Positions 45,962-54,705 of a stretch of DNA of 54,705 bases are shown here, piece after piece; the stretch's first letter is position 1; every line of letters starts with the position of its first letter. Source of the stretch: Chromera velia (Eukaryota > Sar > Chromeraceae); contig JAHBMJ010000148.1 of assembly GCA_018398765.1 (NCBI GenBank), forward strand, positions 1 to 54,705, in the 5' to 3' direction. The notes beneath the pieces were generated by a model. It did no database searches and had not been told where the DNA came from. It saw only the letters and a program-made list of their open reading frames with translations. Both the position numbers and the translations under genes were made by a program.

Positions 45962-47507
45962 ATGGCTCGGTATCTCATCTTTGCGCAGGTCGGTTGGTGT
46001 CAGTCGAAATTCTTTTGTCTTTTCCTTTTCTCGCAAGCTGCGGTTGCTCGCAGATTGGCTGACCCCTCTGGCGCTCGCCTTTCTCCCTGCATGGAGGCTT
46101 GTTATCCCTCAGAGTGCTGCGGAAACAAACCCAGAGGGTCGCTGCCCAATTTCTTTTTTCGGAAGTTTTCTGAATGGCCCATTTCCCGTGGGCGCTTGTG
46201 GTCCTTCCACGACGGGGGCGCTTCTTCAATGTTTCCCTTTGTGTGCAATTGAGTACATCTGTCCGTCTGTCTGTCCTGTCTGCGTTGATACAGGAAGTGG
46301 ATTTGTTCGCAGAAGATGCAGAAGGAAATACCTGTGGTCAGTCTGCAGGCCTCTCTGCACGAAGCCATGAGTCGTCTGTGAGTCTGAATGACAGATCTTT
46401 CTTCTTCTGTATTCATGTTCCTTGTCTCGGCTCTTGTGTAAATGAAAAGAAGAACAAAATAGGAGAAAGGCGCACTGAGTGGCCCTGTCGTCGCTCTTGG
46501 AGAAATTCTTCGAATCCATCGCCTAGATAAAGAGAGGATAAAGAACTAAGATAGTCTGTGTCCTGCCATGCCTGCCGGCCTTGTTGGAAAGGGGCCTCGC
46601 GTCTCCGTCAGAGGTTCATCTCGTTTCGTTCTCTCCTTCTCGCTTTGTACAAGTGTCCGGGACAGCCCTACAGAGAAGACCGTCTACAGAGAGATGTTTG
46701 CCGGGTCCAAATGTCTGTCCCTTTTCGCCCAGGTTTCTGGTTCTTGTAAAAAAGTTCCGACTCTTCTTTTGACTCTTCGTTGTCATTCTAAGCTGCTTCT
46801 TTTTGCTTTTCTGCCCCTTACTCCTTTCCTGCTTGCATTTCTCGCTTGCTCGCTTACTTGCTTTGTTGTTTTATTGGTCGCTCTCTTGATGGATGCAGTG
46901 ACGCTCTGCGTGAGGGATCATTCACTCCTCGCAGCCCTTGCGCTGATCAAATGCGGTCAGTGGGCGTGACCTGTGTTCAATTCGTCGCAGCCAAGTTTTG
47001 TCTGGCTATCCCGAAATACCGAAACAGATGAGAATGAGCCGATACAGTTTTCTTTCTGAATGATGGAATGAATGCGGTGAGAGAGCCTCCTTGGAAGTGG
47101 GGGAGAAGGGAGTCAGCGGGCAGTCTGTGAATTGATGGGTGAGTCGGGGATACAGAGAGTGCTTTGATGGATGCAAAGAACAGTGAAGTAGCAGCCCGCC
47201 TTTGCATGGATGATTGCCTTTCCCCGTTTGCTCGCACACACGTCAGTCTTTTTTTATTTGGTGTCCGTTGACTTTGAGTGAGCCTGTTGTCAGAGCCTTG
47301 TCTGGCTCTGGCTGCTTGCTGGCCTGGCTGTTTCACGCCTTCTTCCTGCTTGATTCGCCCTCAAACGATATATTGTCCTTCCTTCTGTCCTCTCTTCCTG
47401 TCGGTTGTCCTTCCTTCCTTCCTATCTCCTGCATGGCTCGATCAATCCTCTCTGCAGACGTCCCATTCGACCACGAGAACATGAAAGCCCTTGGAGTTGC
47501 CAGCTGA
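45962..47507 (+). CDS. Tentative small five-exon gene, 98 residues, unrecognised
   Basis: Phase-consistent exons: 45962-45988, 46294-46377, 46654-46732, 46899-46955, 47458-47507. The best-supported part is the C-terminal pair. LCVRDHSLLAALALIKC ends at a GTCAGT donor and joins in phase to DVPFDHENMKALGVAS and a stop, next to a TGCAG acceptor. Earlier parts (MARYLIFAQ, EVDLFAEDAEGN) are weaker, and the acceptor at 46,653 is AAG. I recognise no family. Only 774 bases separate it from the stop of the fusion gene on the same strand. Another model, or no gene at all, is possible. Confidence 0.3.
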
Positions 47508-47510
47508 TCT

Positions 47511-47587
47511 CTCTCTCTCTCTCTCTCTCTCTGTTTGTCTCTCTGTCTCTGTCTCTCTCTCTGTTTGTCTCTCTGTCTCTCTCTCTG

Positions 47588-47626
<39 letters not shown>
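47511..47626. repeat. (CT)n microsatellite with TG interruptions
   Basis: CTCTCT runs broken by GTTTGTCTCT units, immediately after the putative stop at 47,507. Confidence 0.95.
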
Positions 47627-47627
<1 letters not shown>

Positions 47628-48619
47628 CCACTACGCGTCTGACTGCCTTCATTGCTCGTCTGTACGTCTGCATGAAAGTTTTTTTGGTGTGTAAGCTCCA
47701 CTTTTGGTTGTAGTGCCCGGGTGGTTCCTTCTTCTCTCAACTCTTCTCTTCTCTTTTGTCAGCGAACCTCAAGCTGGAAGTCCTTTCAAGCCTGTCTGCT
47801 GCAGGCCGTTGAACGCAAAAAGACAACATGGTTGTGTTCATATTCTGCCCATCTCTCTGTCTGGCTCCATCCCTCTCGTGCAACGTCCACTCGTTCTTGA
47901 AATTCACACCCATCGCTACCCGTCTGTTTCGTTTTGCTGCAAGATCACAAAAACTTTGGTGGCGACACAAAGCAATGCAAAGCGTAAGTTTTCGGGGAAG
48001 TGGGGGGATCTTAATGCAGAGTAGAGTGCTTTCATACTGTGTCTGGCGGCCGGCCCTCTGTCCATCTTAATCGAAGCGAGATGAATTAATGGATGGATTG
48101 TTGAGTGACTTGACCAATTTTGTGTATCATATCATTTGTAGTTGGAAAGGCCAAAATCCCTTTGCAAAGAGTGTCAGTGGTCTTGGCGGGAGATAGTCTG
48201 CCGAATGGCGGGGTGTTCACTTCACTACTGAGCAGGTTTCGGCTTCTAGTAGCCTGAACTTCTTGGTGGGTTTGAACCTAGACTTGAACGTATAGGTTGA
48301 CCAGCCGTATTAAATTTTTCAGCAACTATGCTACAACTGTTCAAGTTGTTGGGTCTTTTTTGAACGGTATAAACGACTACAAGCTTTAAACAGGTGATGG
48401 CCTAGTATAAAATAATCATCATCATATATCATATACGCCACAATCTCTCTTGGCATATTTCCAGGATAATTTCCTAGCCTATTTCCAGGCTTTTAACGTT
48501 TAATTAGCAGCAATGCATAAGACAGTTTTATTTTTCTAGCTAGTTCTATAACAGCGTTTAATAATAACTTTAATTTAATAACGAGATATCATAGCATAGC
48601 TTACCATGCAGTGCTTATA
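47627..48619. other. Intergenic sequence
   Basis: No gene is recognised. The composition shifts to AT-rich after about 48,060, where the retroelement side begins. Confidence 0.5.
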
Positions 48620-50556
48620 TTTTTTTTTTCCGGGGGCATTGACTTAAAGTTTGTTCCTAGCGTCTGGCCTATACGTCTTTCATCTCTTCCTTCTGTCCTG
48701 GTTACTGCTCTCGCTGCTATCTCTCTCTCTCATACGACCTCATACTTGATGCTCCTCTATCCGAATGCCTTCTTCGGCTTTTGCTAAATACTTCCTACCC
48801 CTCAGTCATGACTAACACACTGCCTATTCCTCCTTCCTCCCAGCCCTCCCCCTGCACTCCTCTGGTCCCCCGAATGCACGCGCTTGCCGCTTTTAGGTGG
48901 GCAATCTGCAGTTGGGCTCGGATCTGACCGCACGTCTTACTCACGTGTTGCTCCCATTTCTCACTCAATCGTTCTGCCACCCTCTTCCAGAACATCTTTG
49001 CCTCCCCCTCAATCGTCCCGTCGACCGCACTCACGAGTGGGGTGAAGTCGCACCCTCTGTCCGCGCTTGCCTGCCCATGTTTCCTTTTCTTTTCTTCTGC
49101 TGCTGCTTTGAGGGCTTGAGTCCAGGTCACCTTCTCCCTCGAGGCGGCGTGTAGGTTTATCACCCTGGTATTGAAAATTGCTAGCCTTTGTGGAGCATAG
49201 GCCTCCCGGACTTGGAAGTCCCTCCTTAGCGCCGGATATCCCTACACCCCCCCTTCCTCTCTAATGATCGGCTCTTTTGCGTGGACCGCTCCTGCGGGGT
49301 ATACTTCCACTGCTAGACTCGCCCACGTACGGTTGACTTCGTCATGTTGCAGCGTAGGCAGTCCCCTGACTGGGTAGTTAAGGGCGTGTTGCAGACTCCA
49401 CCTTCCCCCACATCCCTCACATCTGCTCTTCTCCCCCCCTACCTTCCCCTGATATCGGATTGTCATCGCATCCCGGAATTCGTCTGGGCTGAGATTCATT
49501 CTGTGTTCCTTCAAGGGGGTGGCCGTCAGCCATCCTGACTGCCTCTTGTCTTTTGACTGCCTAACTTCCTCACACTGGTCCTCACTGGCTGCCTGCCCTG
49601 ACTGGCTGCCTAACCTCTCCCACTCCTTCTCTACTGCTTCTTTTACTGCTTTTTTGTGGGCTACCCTTACCTTCTGCCCCCTCTTCACGTGCTCGTCTGC
49701 GTCTATGTCCTCTCCTCGAAAGATGGTCTCTGTGATCGCTTCACTGGCTGCGGCTGACGTCCTGTAGTCCCTGTCCGCTGTTTCGGTGGGTTTAGGGATG
49801 CCTAGGCCTAGCAGTTGGACCGAGAGGGCGGCAACGTCTCTCAGCCATACGTCATATTAGGTGGGGGGCCCTCCGTTCCGTCGTCCTTTCATCAGGGCGG
49901 GGATGAGGCAGTCTCTGATCATGCCTTCCAGCTGCCCCATCTGTCTTCCTACCCCTGGCACTACCCGCGCCACAAACTTCTATTCATACTGCAGGGATTT
50001 TGAACAGGCTGCGTATGCTTCGTGTGGGGCAAATTCTACTGCTGTTGCGACTCTCTCCATGCTTCCGGCCCACTCCTTCACCTTCTCCTACACCCATTCC
50101 TCTCTGTGTGCATCCATGCCTACATGCCCCCCTAGGAGACGCGTCCCCTCTACTATCTGCAGGTCGGAGAACTCTGCAAAAATCTCCTTGGCTTTCTGCA
50201 GAAATTGCGGGAGCACTGCAAGGATCAACTTGTCCACCTCCACTACATATCCTGCCGTGGGCCTCCTCTTGACTAACTTGCGCAGCCATGCTCGCAGCTG
50301 GCGTAACCAGCCGGTATTGGATGCGTCATCCGCATACCAGAGCTGGTGCCAGTATCTCTGGGGGGGATCCGGCTCCTGCTGTTGTTGCTTTTTCTTCTCT
50401 GTTCCAGCTACCACCCCTGCACTCCATCTGTCTGCTGTAAAAAGCCAGTTGCTTCCGTTTCGGGTCGACGCGGAGGCGGCTGAAGAGGACGATGTTGTGC
50501 GGTGCGAATCGCCAAGGGGTGGGGCGGGTGGGCGAGCTAAGGGGTAGTACAAGTGG

Positions 50557-50668
50557 AGGGAGGAGGGGGAGGAGGAGGAGGATGAGGAGGAGGACGAGGA
50601 GGAAGAGGTATGGAGGGAGGAGGAGGAGGAGGAGGAGGAGGAGGAGGAGGAGGAGGAGGAGGAGGAGG
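50557..50668. repeat. (GGA)n trinucleotide tract inside the RT pseudogene
   Basis: GGA/GAG run of about 110 bases, between RT motifs C and B of the minus-strand element. Confidence 0.95.
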
Positions 50669-50734
50669 ATGATGAAAGGGCGGCTGCCTGTCTACCTGTC
50701 TTGTGTATCGGGTTATCTTCTCTTCCTGTCTGGT

Positions 50735-51150
50735 TTGGTATATGAGTGGTTGTGGCGGTGGGTATATGCTCTTCGGCTTCCTATCTTCTGTCTCTCGTCC
50801 CTGTCTGATTCTCTCTGTCCGGCTGGCTGCTCTCACTCGTTCCTGGCTGTGTCTTTCTATCCGCCTGTCTGCTCTCCCTCGCCCCTAACTGATTCTCTCT
50901 GTCCGGCTGGCTGCTCTCACTCGTTCCTGGCTGTGTCTTGCTGTCTGCCTGTCTGCTCTCCCTCGCCCCTGTCTGACTCTTTCTGTCCAGCTGGCTGCTC
51001 TCGCTCGATTCTGACTGTGTTTCTCTGTCTGCCTGTCTGCTCTCCCTTATCTTTGTCTGTTTCTCTCCGGCTGCCTGGCTGCTCCCGCTTGCTTCCGACT
51101 GTGTTTCGCTTTCTGTTTGCCTGCTCCCGCTGCTTCGGAGAGCTCAGACG
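50735..51150 (-). repeat. 84-bp minisatellite inside the RT pseudogene
   Basis: About five copies of an 84-bp unit; the GGCTGGCTGCTCTC start recurs at 50,821, 50,905, 50,989 and 51,073. 84 is a multiple of three, so each unit would add 28 residues (Ser/Gln/Arg/Asp-rich, e.g. SSQPDRENQ, ESRQADRKTQ). It lies between RT motifs B and C, where the family normally has only a few tens of residues. Confidence 0.85.
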
Positions 51151-52644
51151 AGGGGAAGGATGGCGATAGCGTACCCTGCTACCGATATCGGGTCCCCTTG
51201 TGTCCATCCCTCTCTACTGCTGATGGTGGTAGTCCCATGGGTTCCTCTTAAGAAGAGCTCTGTATCCCCTCTATAACAGTTGAAGAGGAATGTGGAGGCT
51301 CTGGGCCAGAGTATGCGGGTATTCCACAGCCCCGCTGTGCGATTTGCTGCGTTAAAGGCGTTTTCGGCATCTATTAGGAAGGTTCTGAATGCCTAAGTTC
51401 TCGGGGTTGTCGCCAGCTTCCTGTGTGAGGGTCTCCCAGAGCTCTCTCACTGTATGAATCCCCCCTTCCAGGCCTCCCATGAGGCCATTGCACAGCTGAT
51501 TGGCTCTGCATGCCTCCTGCAGTTCCTCTCTAGTCTCCTTCATCACTGCTTTTCTGAGGAGGCGCCTGATCGCCTCCCCGATTCCTACCGGGCGCACCCC
51601 GGGGCATTTGTCTAGCGCGATCAGTCGGCATGCCATGAGTGCCTTCACCTGGTCCCACTCGAACACCCTCCTCCCCATTTCTGTTGCTAAGTTGGCGAGT
51701 TCTTCCCTTAACTCTCTACTCTCCCTCCCTAGGCTCAGGACTGCGGTGCGGAGCTGTGTGCTATCGAATTTAGACGGCCCTGCGCTGCCTTGGAGGCAGC
51801 GTGCTACTGCGGCGATGTCCTCCTCGGTGATTAGGAGGGGTGTGAGGGTGGGGAGGCCCTCTCTGGGCATCGCTTCTAGTGCTGCTGCTTGGGGTGTTTT
51901 TCCGGGGGGATGTTTGGCTTTCAGGGTCTCTACTATCTGGTAGTTTTATCCTCTCTTGGTGAAGGTATCTTCCCCATCCAGGACCTAGTCTAGGATTCCC
52001 CCTTTCTCTCAGCCTGTCAGTATCCGTATTCCCCTCCTCATCTCCCCTGCCTGGATGAAGTTTCGAAATTTCCTCATCTCGGGGAGGCCCGCTATCTTCT
52101 CGAGTTCTTCTCTTTTTGATTGGCTCTCGCTTTCCCCCCTTCTGCTGCTGCTGTGGGCTCTTCTGCTAATTTTGGTTGCCTCCTGAAGGAGGGTTTCTCT
52201 TTCCTTCTCCCCCTGCTCCCATAAATCTAGCCTGCTCTCGATGGTCTCCCATACCTTCTTTGCCTTTTTGATACGGGGGTCTCTCCGGAGGGTAAGGTTT
52301 AGCATCAGCAGGAGCGCTTCGCTTAGGTTGTCCCCGCTCCTAATCCCTGCAATTAAGGATTGCGTCAGCCGTACTAGCCTCCTCCCTGTGCCCCTTTTTG
52401 GGAATGCGTACTGCCCGCTGGGGTGTAGATGCTGTGCATGCCTCCACTCTCTCTTCCACCTTCCCTGAGCGAGGGAGGCTTCCCTCTTGGCTCCCTAGGG
52501 GCCCCGTAGGCTGCTTCTATGAGGCGGTCGGCCTCCTCTCTTGTCAGGGGGCGCTTTTCTTCCTCGGCCGCTCGTATGCTTGCATTCGCCTCGCTTTCCT
52601 TCTCTCTCAGTGGTCGATCGTGCGGGGCCTCGCGTGGGGGGCCC

Positions 52645-52827
52645 CTTTGGTCTTCTCCTGCTGCTGTTTGGCTGTGCGAGGGGCCTCGGCTGTCTTCTTC
52701 TGCTGCTGTTTGGCTGCGTGGGAAGCCTCTGCAGTCTTTTTTTGCTGCTGTTTGGCTGCGCGGGGAGCCGTGGCCGTCTTTGTCTGCTGCTGTTTGGCTG
52801 TGTGGGGGGCCTCGGCTGTCTTCAACT
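52645..52827 (-). repeat. 42-bp coding repeat at the 5' end of the element ORF
   Basis: Four to five copies of a 42-nt unit encoding KTAEAPHTAKQQQK-like 14-residue repeats on the minus strand. They form a basic, Ala/Gln-rich N-terminus. Confidence 0.8.
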
Positions 52828-52840
52828 GACTGTACTGATA

Positions 52841-53364
52841 ATTGAAACTTTTGTACTGGAAAGTGACTTTGAAAAATTTAGTTTTTAAAACATTAAAATA
52901 GATAGTTTAACCTTTAAACTAATTGATTTTCATAATTTATTTAAGACTATTTAAGCTTAGTAAGATGTTTAAAAAATGAAATAAAAAAATGTATATATAG
53001 AGTATATATTTTTTCAAAACCATAAATTGTCTCAGACTGGTACCTATCATCGTAAATTAACGCTAAGACGAAAACACAATAAAAAATGTATCTGAATGGC
53101 TCTGAATCGATCCGATTGAAGCATTTCTTCTCATGATCATAACTGTTTTGTTTTCAATTCATATGAGGCACTGCTCAACGGCGGGCGTGTCAGAGGCAGG
53201 GNGGGGGGGGGGAGGCATCTCAGTATATATCAAACATGCACACCCATGAACACCACCTGCAGAAATACGTGCACACAAACAGAAAGTCAGTCGAATCGCC
53301 AGAATACACATAAAAGCATATATGCAAATACAACTTATATCTTTAATTTACATCAGAATGATAT
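52841..53364. other. AT-rich spacer
   Basis: AT-rich sequence with no recognisable gene. One undetermined base sits in a poly-G run at 53,202. A rise in A/T here marks the outer boundary of the retroelement. Confidence 0.6.
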
Positions 53365-54115
53365 AATATGAAAGCAGGAAGACCGAAATTGGGAAAGCAA
53401 TCGGACGGGCAGGAAGGCCGAAATCGGGAAGGCAATCAGGCGGCCAGGAAGGCCGAAATTGGAAGGCAGTCAGGCCGCCAAGAAGACTGAAATTGGAAGG
53501 TAGGAATGTAGGCAGAAAGAACGAACTCTGGGAGGCAGTCAGACACACAAGAAGGCCGAACTTGGGAAGACAGTCGGGCCAGCAGGAAGAACAAAATTGG
53601 GAAGGCTATCGGGCAAGCAGGATAACCGAAATTAGGAAGCGTTAGGAGGAAACTTGGGCAGGAAGGAAGGCCAAAATAGGGAAGGCAATTAGGCAGGCAG
53701 GAAAGCCGAAATTGGGAAGGCAACCAGATAGGCAGGAAGGCTGAAATTGCGAAGTCAGTCAGGCAGACAGAAAAGCCAAAATTTGGAAAGCATTGAGGCA
53801 GACAGAAAGACCCAAATTTGGAGGGCAGTCAGGCAGGCAAGAAGGCCGAAATGGGAAAGCAGTCAGCATGGCAGGAATACAAAACTCTGGAAGGCAGTCA
53901 GGCAGGCAAGAAGGCCGAAATTGGGAAGGCAATCGGGCAGGCAGGAAGACCAAAATTGGGAGCGCGGCGAAGGCCGAAATTAGGAAGGTAATAGGGCGGG
54001 CGGAAAAGCTAAAATTGGGAAGGCATTTAGCCAGACAGAAAGGCCGAAAGCTAGAGGGCAGTCAAGTAGGCAAGAAGGGCGAAATTTCGGAGGTAGTCAG
54101 GCAGGTAGAAAAAAA
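53365..54115. repeat. ~36-bp minisatellite
   Basis: About 20 tandem copies of a unit like GGCAGGAAGGCCGAAATTGG plus GAAGGCAATCAG. The copies are directly adjacent and degenerate with small length changes. Open frames across it reflect the repeat, not a gene. Confidence 0.9.
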
Positions 54116-54495
54116 CATAGGCTCGGCACGTAGGGGCGCTGCTCCTTTTTACAGTCTGAAGACTGCAGCCTTAACGAAAATGCAAAGACCTACCTCTGGA
54201 GGAGTTAAAGAAGGAGTGGGACACAAAACAAGCATCTCTTGGAGGAGACCCACGACCTGCAAAGAGCAGAGGAGGGGGGCAGGGGTGAACAATACATGCA
54301 AAGGGAGACGGCAGTTTTGTGCCTTGCCAAGGGCAGACCGGTCAGTCATTCAGAAACCATAATGGCCAGGTTGCAGCCATACAGGAACACTTACAGACAT
54401 CGTACAAAGCCTTCTGCATGCACCAAGAAGGCTCATCTCTGCAAACAAGATTTTTTCAATTCCCTCACTGGGAGAGGGGGGTGGACCCTCTTGTA
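54116..54495. other. Unassigned sequence between minisatellite and hairpin
   Basis: No supportable gene. Short frames on both strands lack recognisable features. Confidence 0.4.
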
Positions 54496-54705
54496 GGGGT
54501 ACGAAACAACGCAATTTGGTACTCTTGGTGGAGGGTGGGGGTCCGACCTCCTCTGCAGGTTTGCGTCCAAAATATGTTTAGGACGCAAACCTGCAGAGCA
54601 GGTCGGACCCCCCCCCTCTACCAGGGGTACCAAATTGCGTCGTTTCGAACACTCTTAGACACATTTTGGATGCAAACCTGCAGAGCAGGTCGGACCCCCC
54701 CCCTC
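54496..54705. repeat. Long inverted repeat (hairpin) plus third copy at window edge
   Basis: The left arm (54,496-54,573) and right arm (54,582-54,655) are reverse complements over about 70 bases, sharing GGGGTCCGACCT / AGGTCGGACCCC, TGCAGGTTTGCGTCC and CGCAATTTGGTAC. The loop is about 10 bases (AAATATGTTT). A further direct copy of the right-arm start (GCAAACCTGCAGAGCAGGTC) begins at about 54,672 and is cut by the window end. Confidence 0.85.

Larger units (their letters stand above)
48795..52305 (-). pseudogene. Broken reverse transcriptase ORF of the non-LTR element
   Basis: Conserved pieces on the minus strand: LIALDKCPGVRPVGIGEAIR with RLLRKAV (RT motifs 1-2) near 51,600; FLIDAENAFNAANR (motif A) near 51,370; SREGWTQGDPISVAGYAIA (motif B) near 51,190; WYADDASNTG (motif C, catalytic YADD) near 50,330; LSPDEFRDAMTIRY and CEGCGGRWSLQHAL (C/H-rich region) near 49,430; [14 protein letters not shown] near 49,040. 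Breaks: in-frame stops at 52,009-52,011, 51,985-51,987, 51,946-51,948, about 51,170 (after ILPLV), 49,980-49,982, 49,857-49,859 and 49,242-49,244; a frameshift just before motif A (about 51,385); and a repeat-filled insertion between motifs B and C. The wording matches a widespread protist/algal non-LTR RT family; I do not name the clade. Confidence 0.85.
48620..52840 (-). mobile_element. Degenerate non-LTR (LINE-like) retrotransposon
   Basis: Read on the complement, it starts near 52,840 and ends in a run of about ten A at 48,629-48,620, as expected for a LINE 3' tail. It encodes, in order, a KTAEAP/AKQQQ repeat region, a coiled charged segment, a reverse transcriptase and a C-terminal Cys-rich region. 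Several stops and a frameshift show that it is dead. About 180 bases of non-coding sequence separate the last stop from the tail. Target-site duplications were not identified. Confidence 0.8.

Noticed and set aside
49857..52011. Reassigned stop codons keeping the RT element alive
   Set aside because: TAA, TAG and TGA all occur in frame, and there is also a frameshift and a repeat insertion. The host genes here use ordinary stops, so the element is simply decayed.
53365..54115. CRISPR-like array
   Set aside because: The units are directly adjacent and degenerate with no unique spacers, and the genome is eukaryotic. It is a minisatellite.

Overview
The window is nuclear DNA of a eukaryotic microbe. 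It carries genes split by many short spliceosomal introns (donors mostly GTCAGT/GTCGGT-like, acceptors mostly TGCAG), dense microsatellites, several minisatellites and a decayed non-LTR retrotransposon. My best guess is a chromerid-type alveolate alga (Chromera-like). That is an inference from the intron style, the repeat load and the TGCATGCA palindromes, not proof. All gene models below were assembled by eye from matching splice phases.

Layout. 1-6.1 kb is gene-poor and repeat-rich: an (AC)n tract, a fold-back inverted repeat, telomere-like repeats and two minisatellites. 7,055-8,896 (+) is an intronless gene for a 613-residue, largely disordered, unrecognised protein. 8.9-11.2 kb is intergenic and holds a tRNA-like SINE candidate. 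11,174-19,206 (-) is a 12-exon gene for a 1,488-residue Q/P/S-rich protein that I cannot assign. A 1.2-kb divergent intergenic region with palindromes separates it from the main gene.

The main gene, 20,403-45,188 (+), has about 56 exons and encodes about 3,060 residues. In order the protein has an acidic N-terminus, OB/cold-shock-like segments, an RNB-type 3'-5' exoribonuclease domain, a CCCH zinc finger, a complete UPF1-like SF1 helicase, and a long RG/Pro-rich tail with a CxxC...CxxC knuckle. It resembles one half of vertebrate HELZ2 (RNB plus helicase). Two of the four RNB metal-binding aspartates appear to be replaced (D to I and D to E), so the nuclease may be altered or inactive. The architecture suggests a one-polypeptide RNA unwinding and degrading (or RNA-clamping) factor. 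The divergent partner looks like an RNP-granule-type scaffold by composition only.

Downstream there is a weakly supported small five-exon gene (45,962-47,507), then a degenerate non-LTR retrotransposon on the minus strand (48,620-52,840) with in-frame stops, a frameshift and an 84-bp coding minisatellite between RT motifs B and C. An AT-rich spacer, a roughly 36-bp minisatellite (53.4-54.1 kb) and a long hairpin at the right edge follow.
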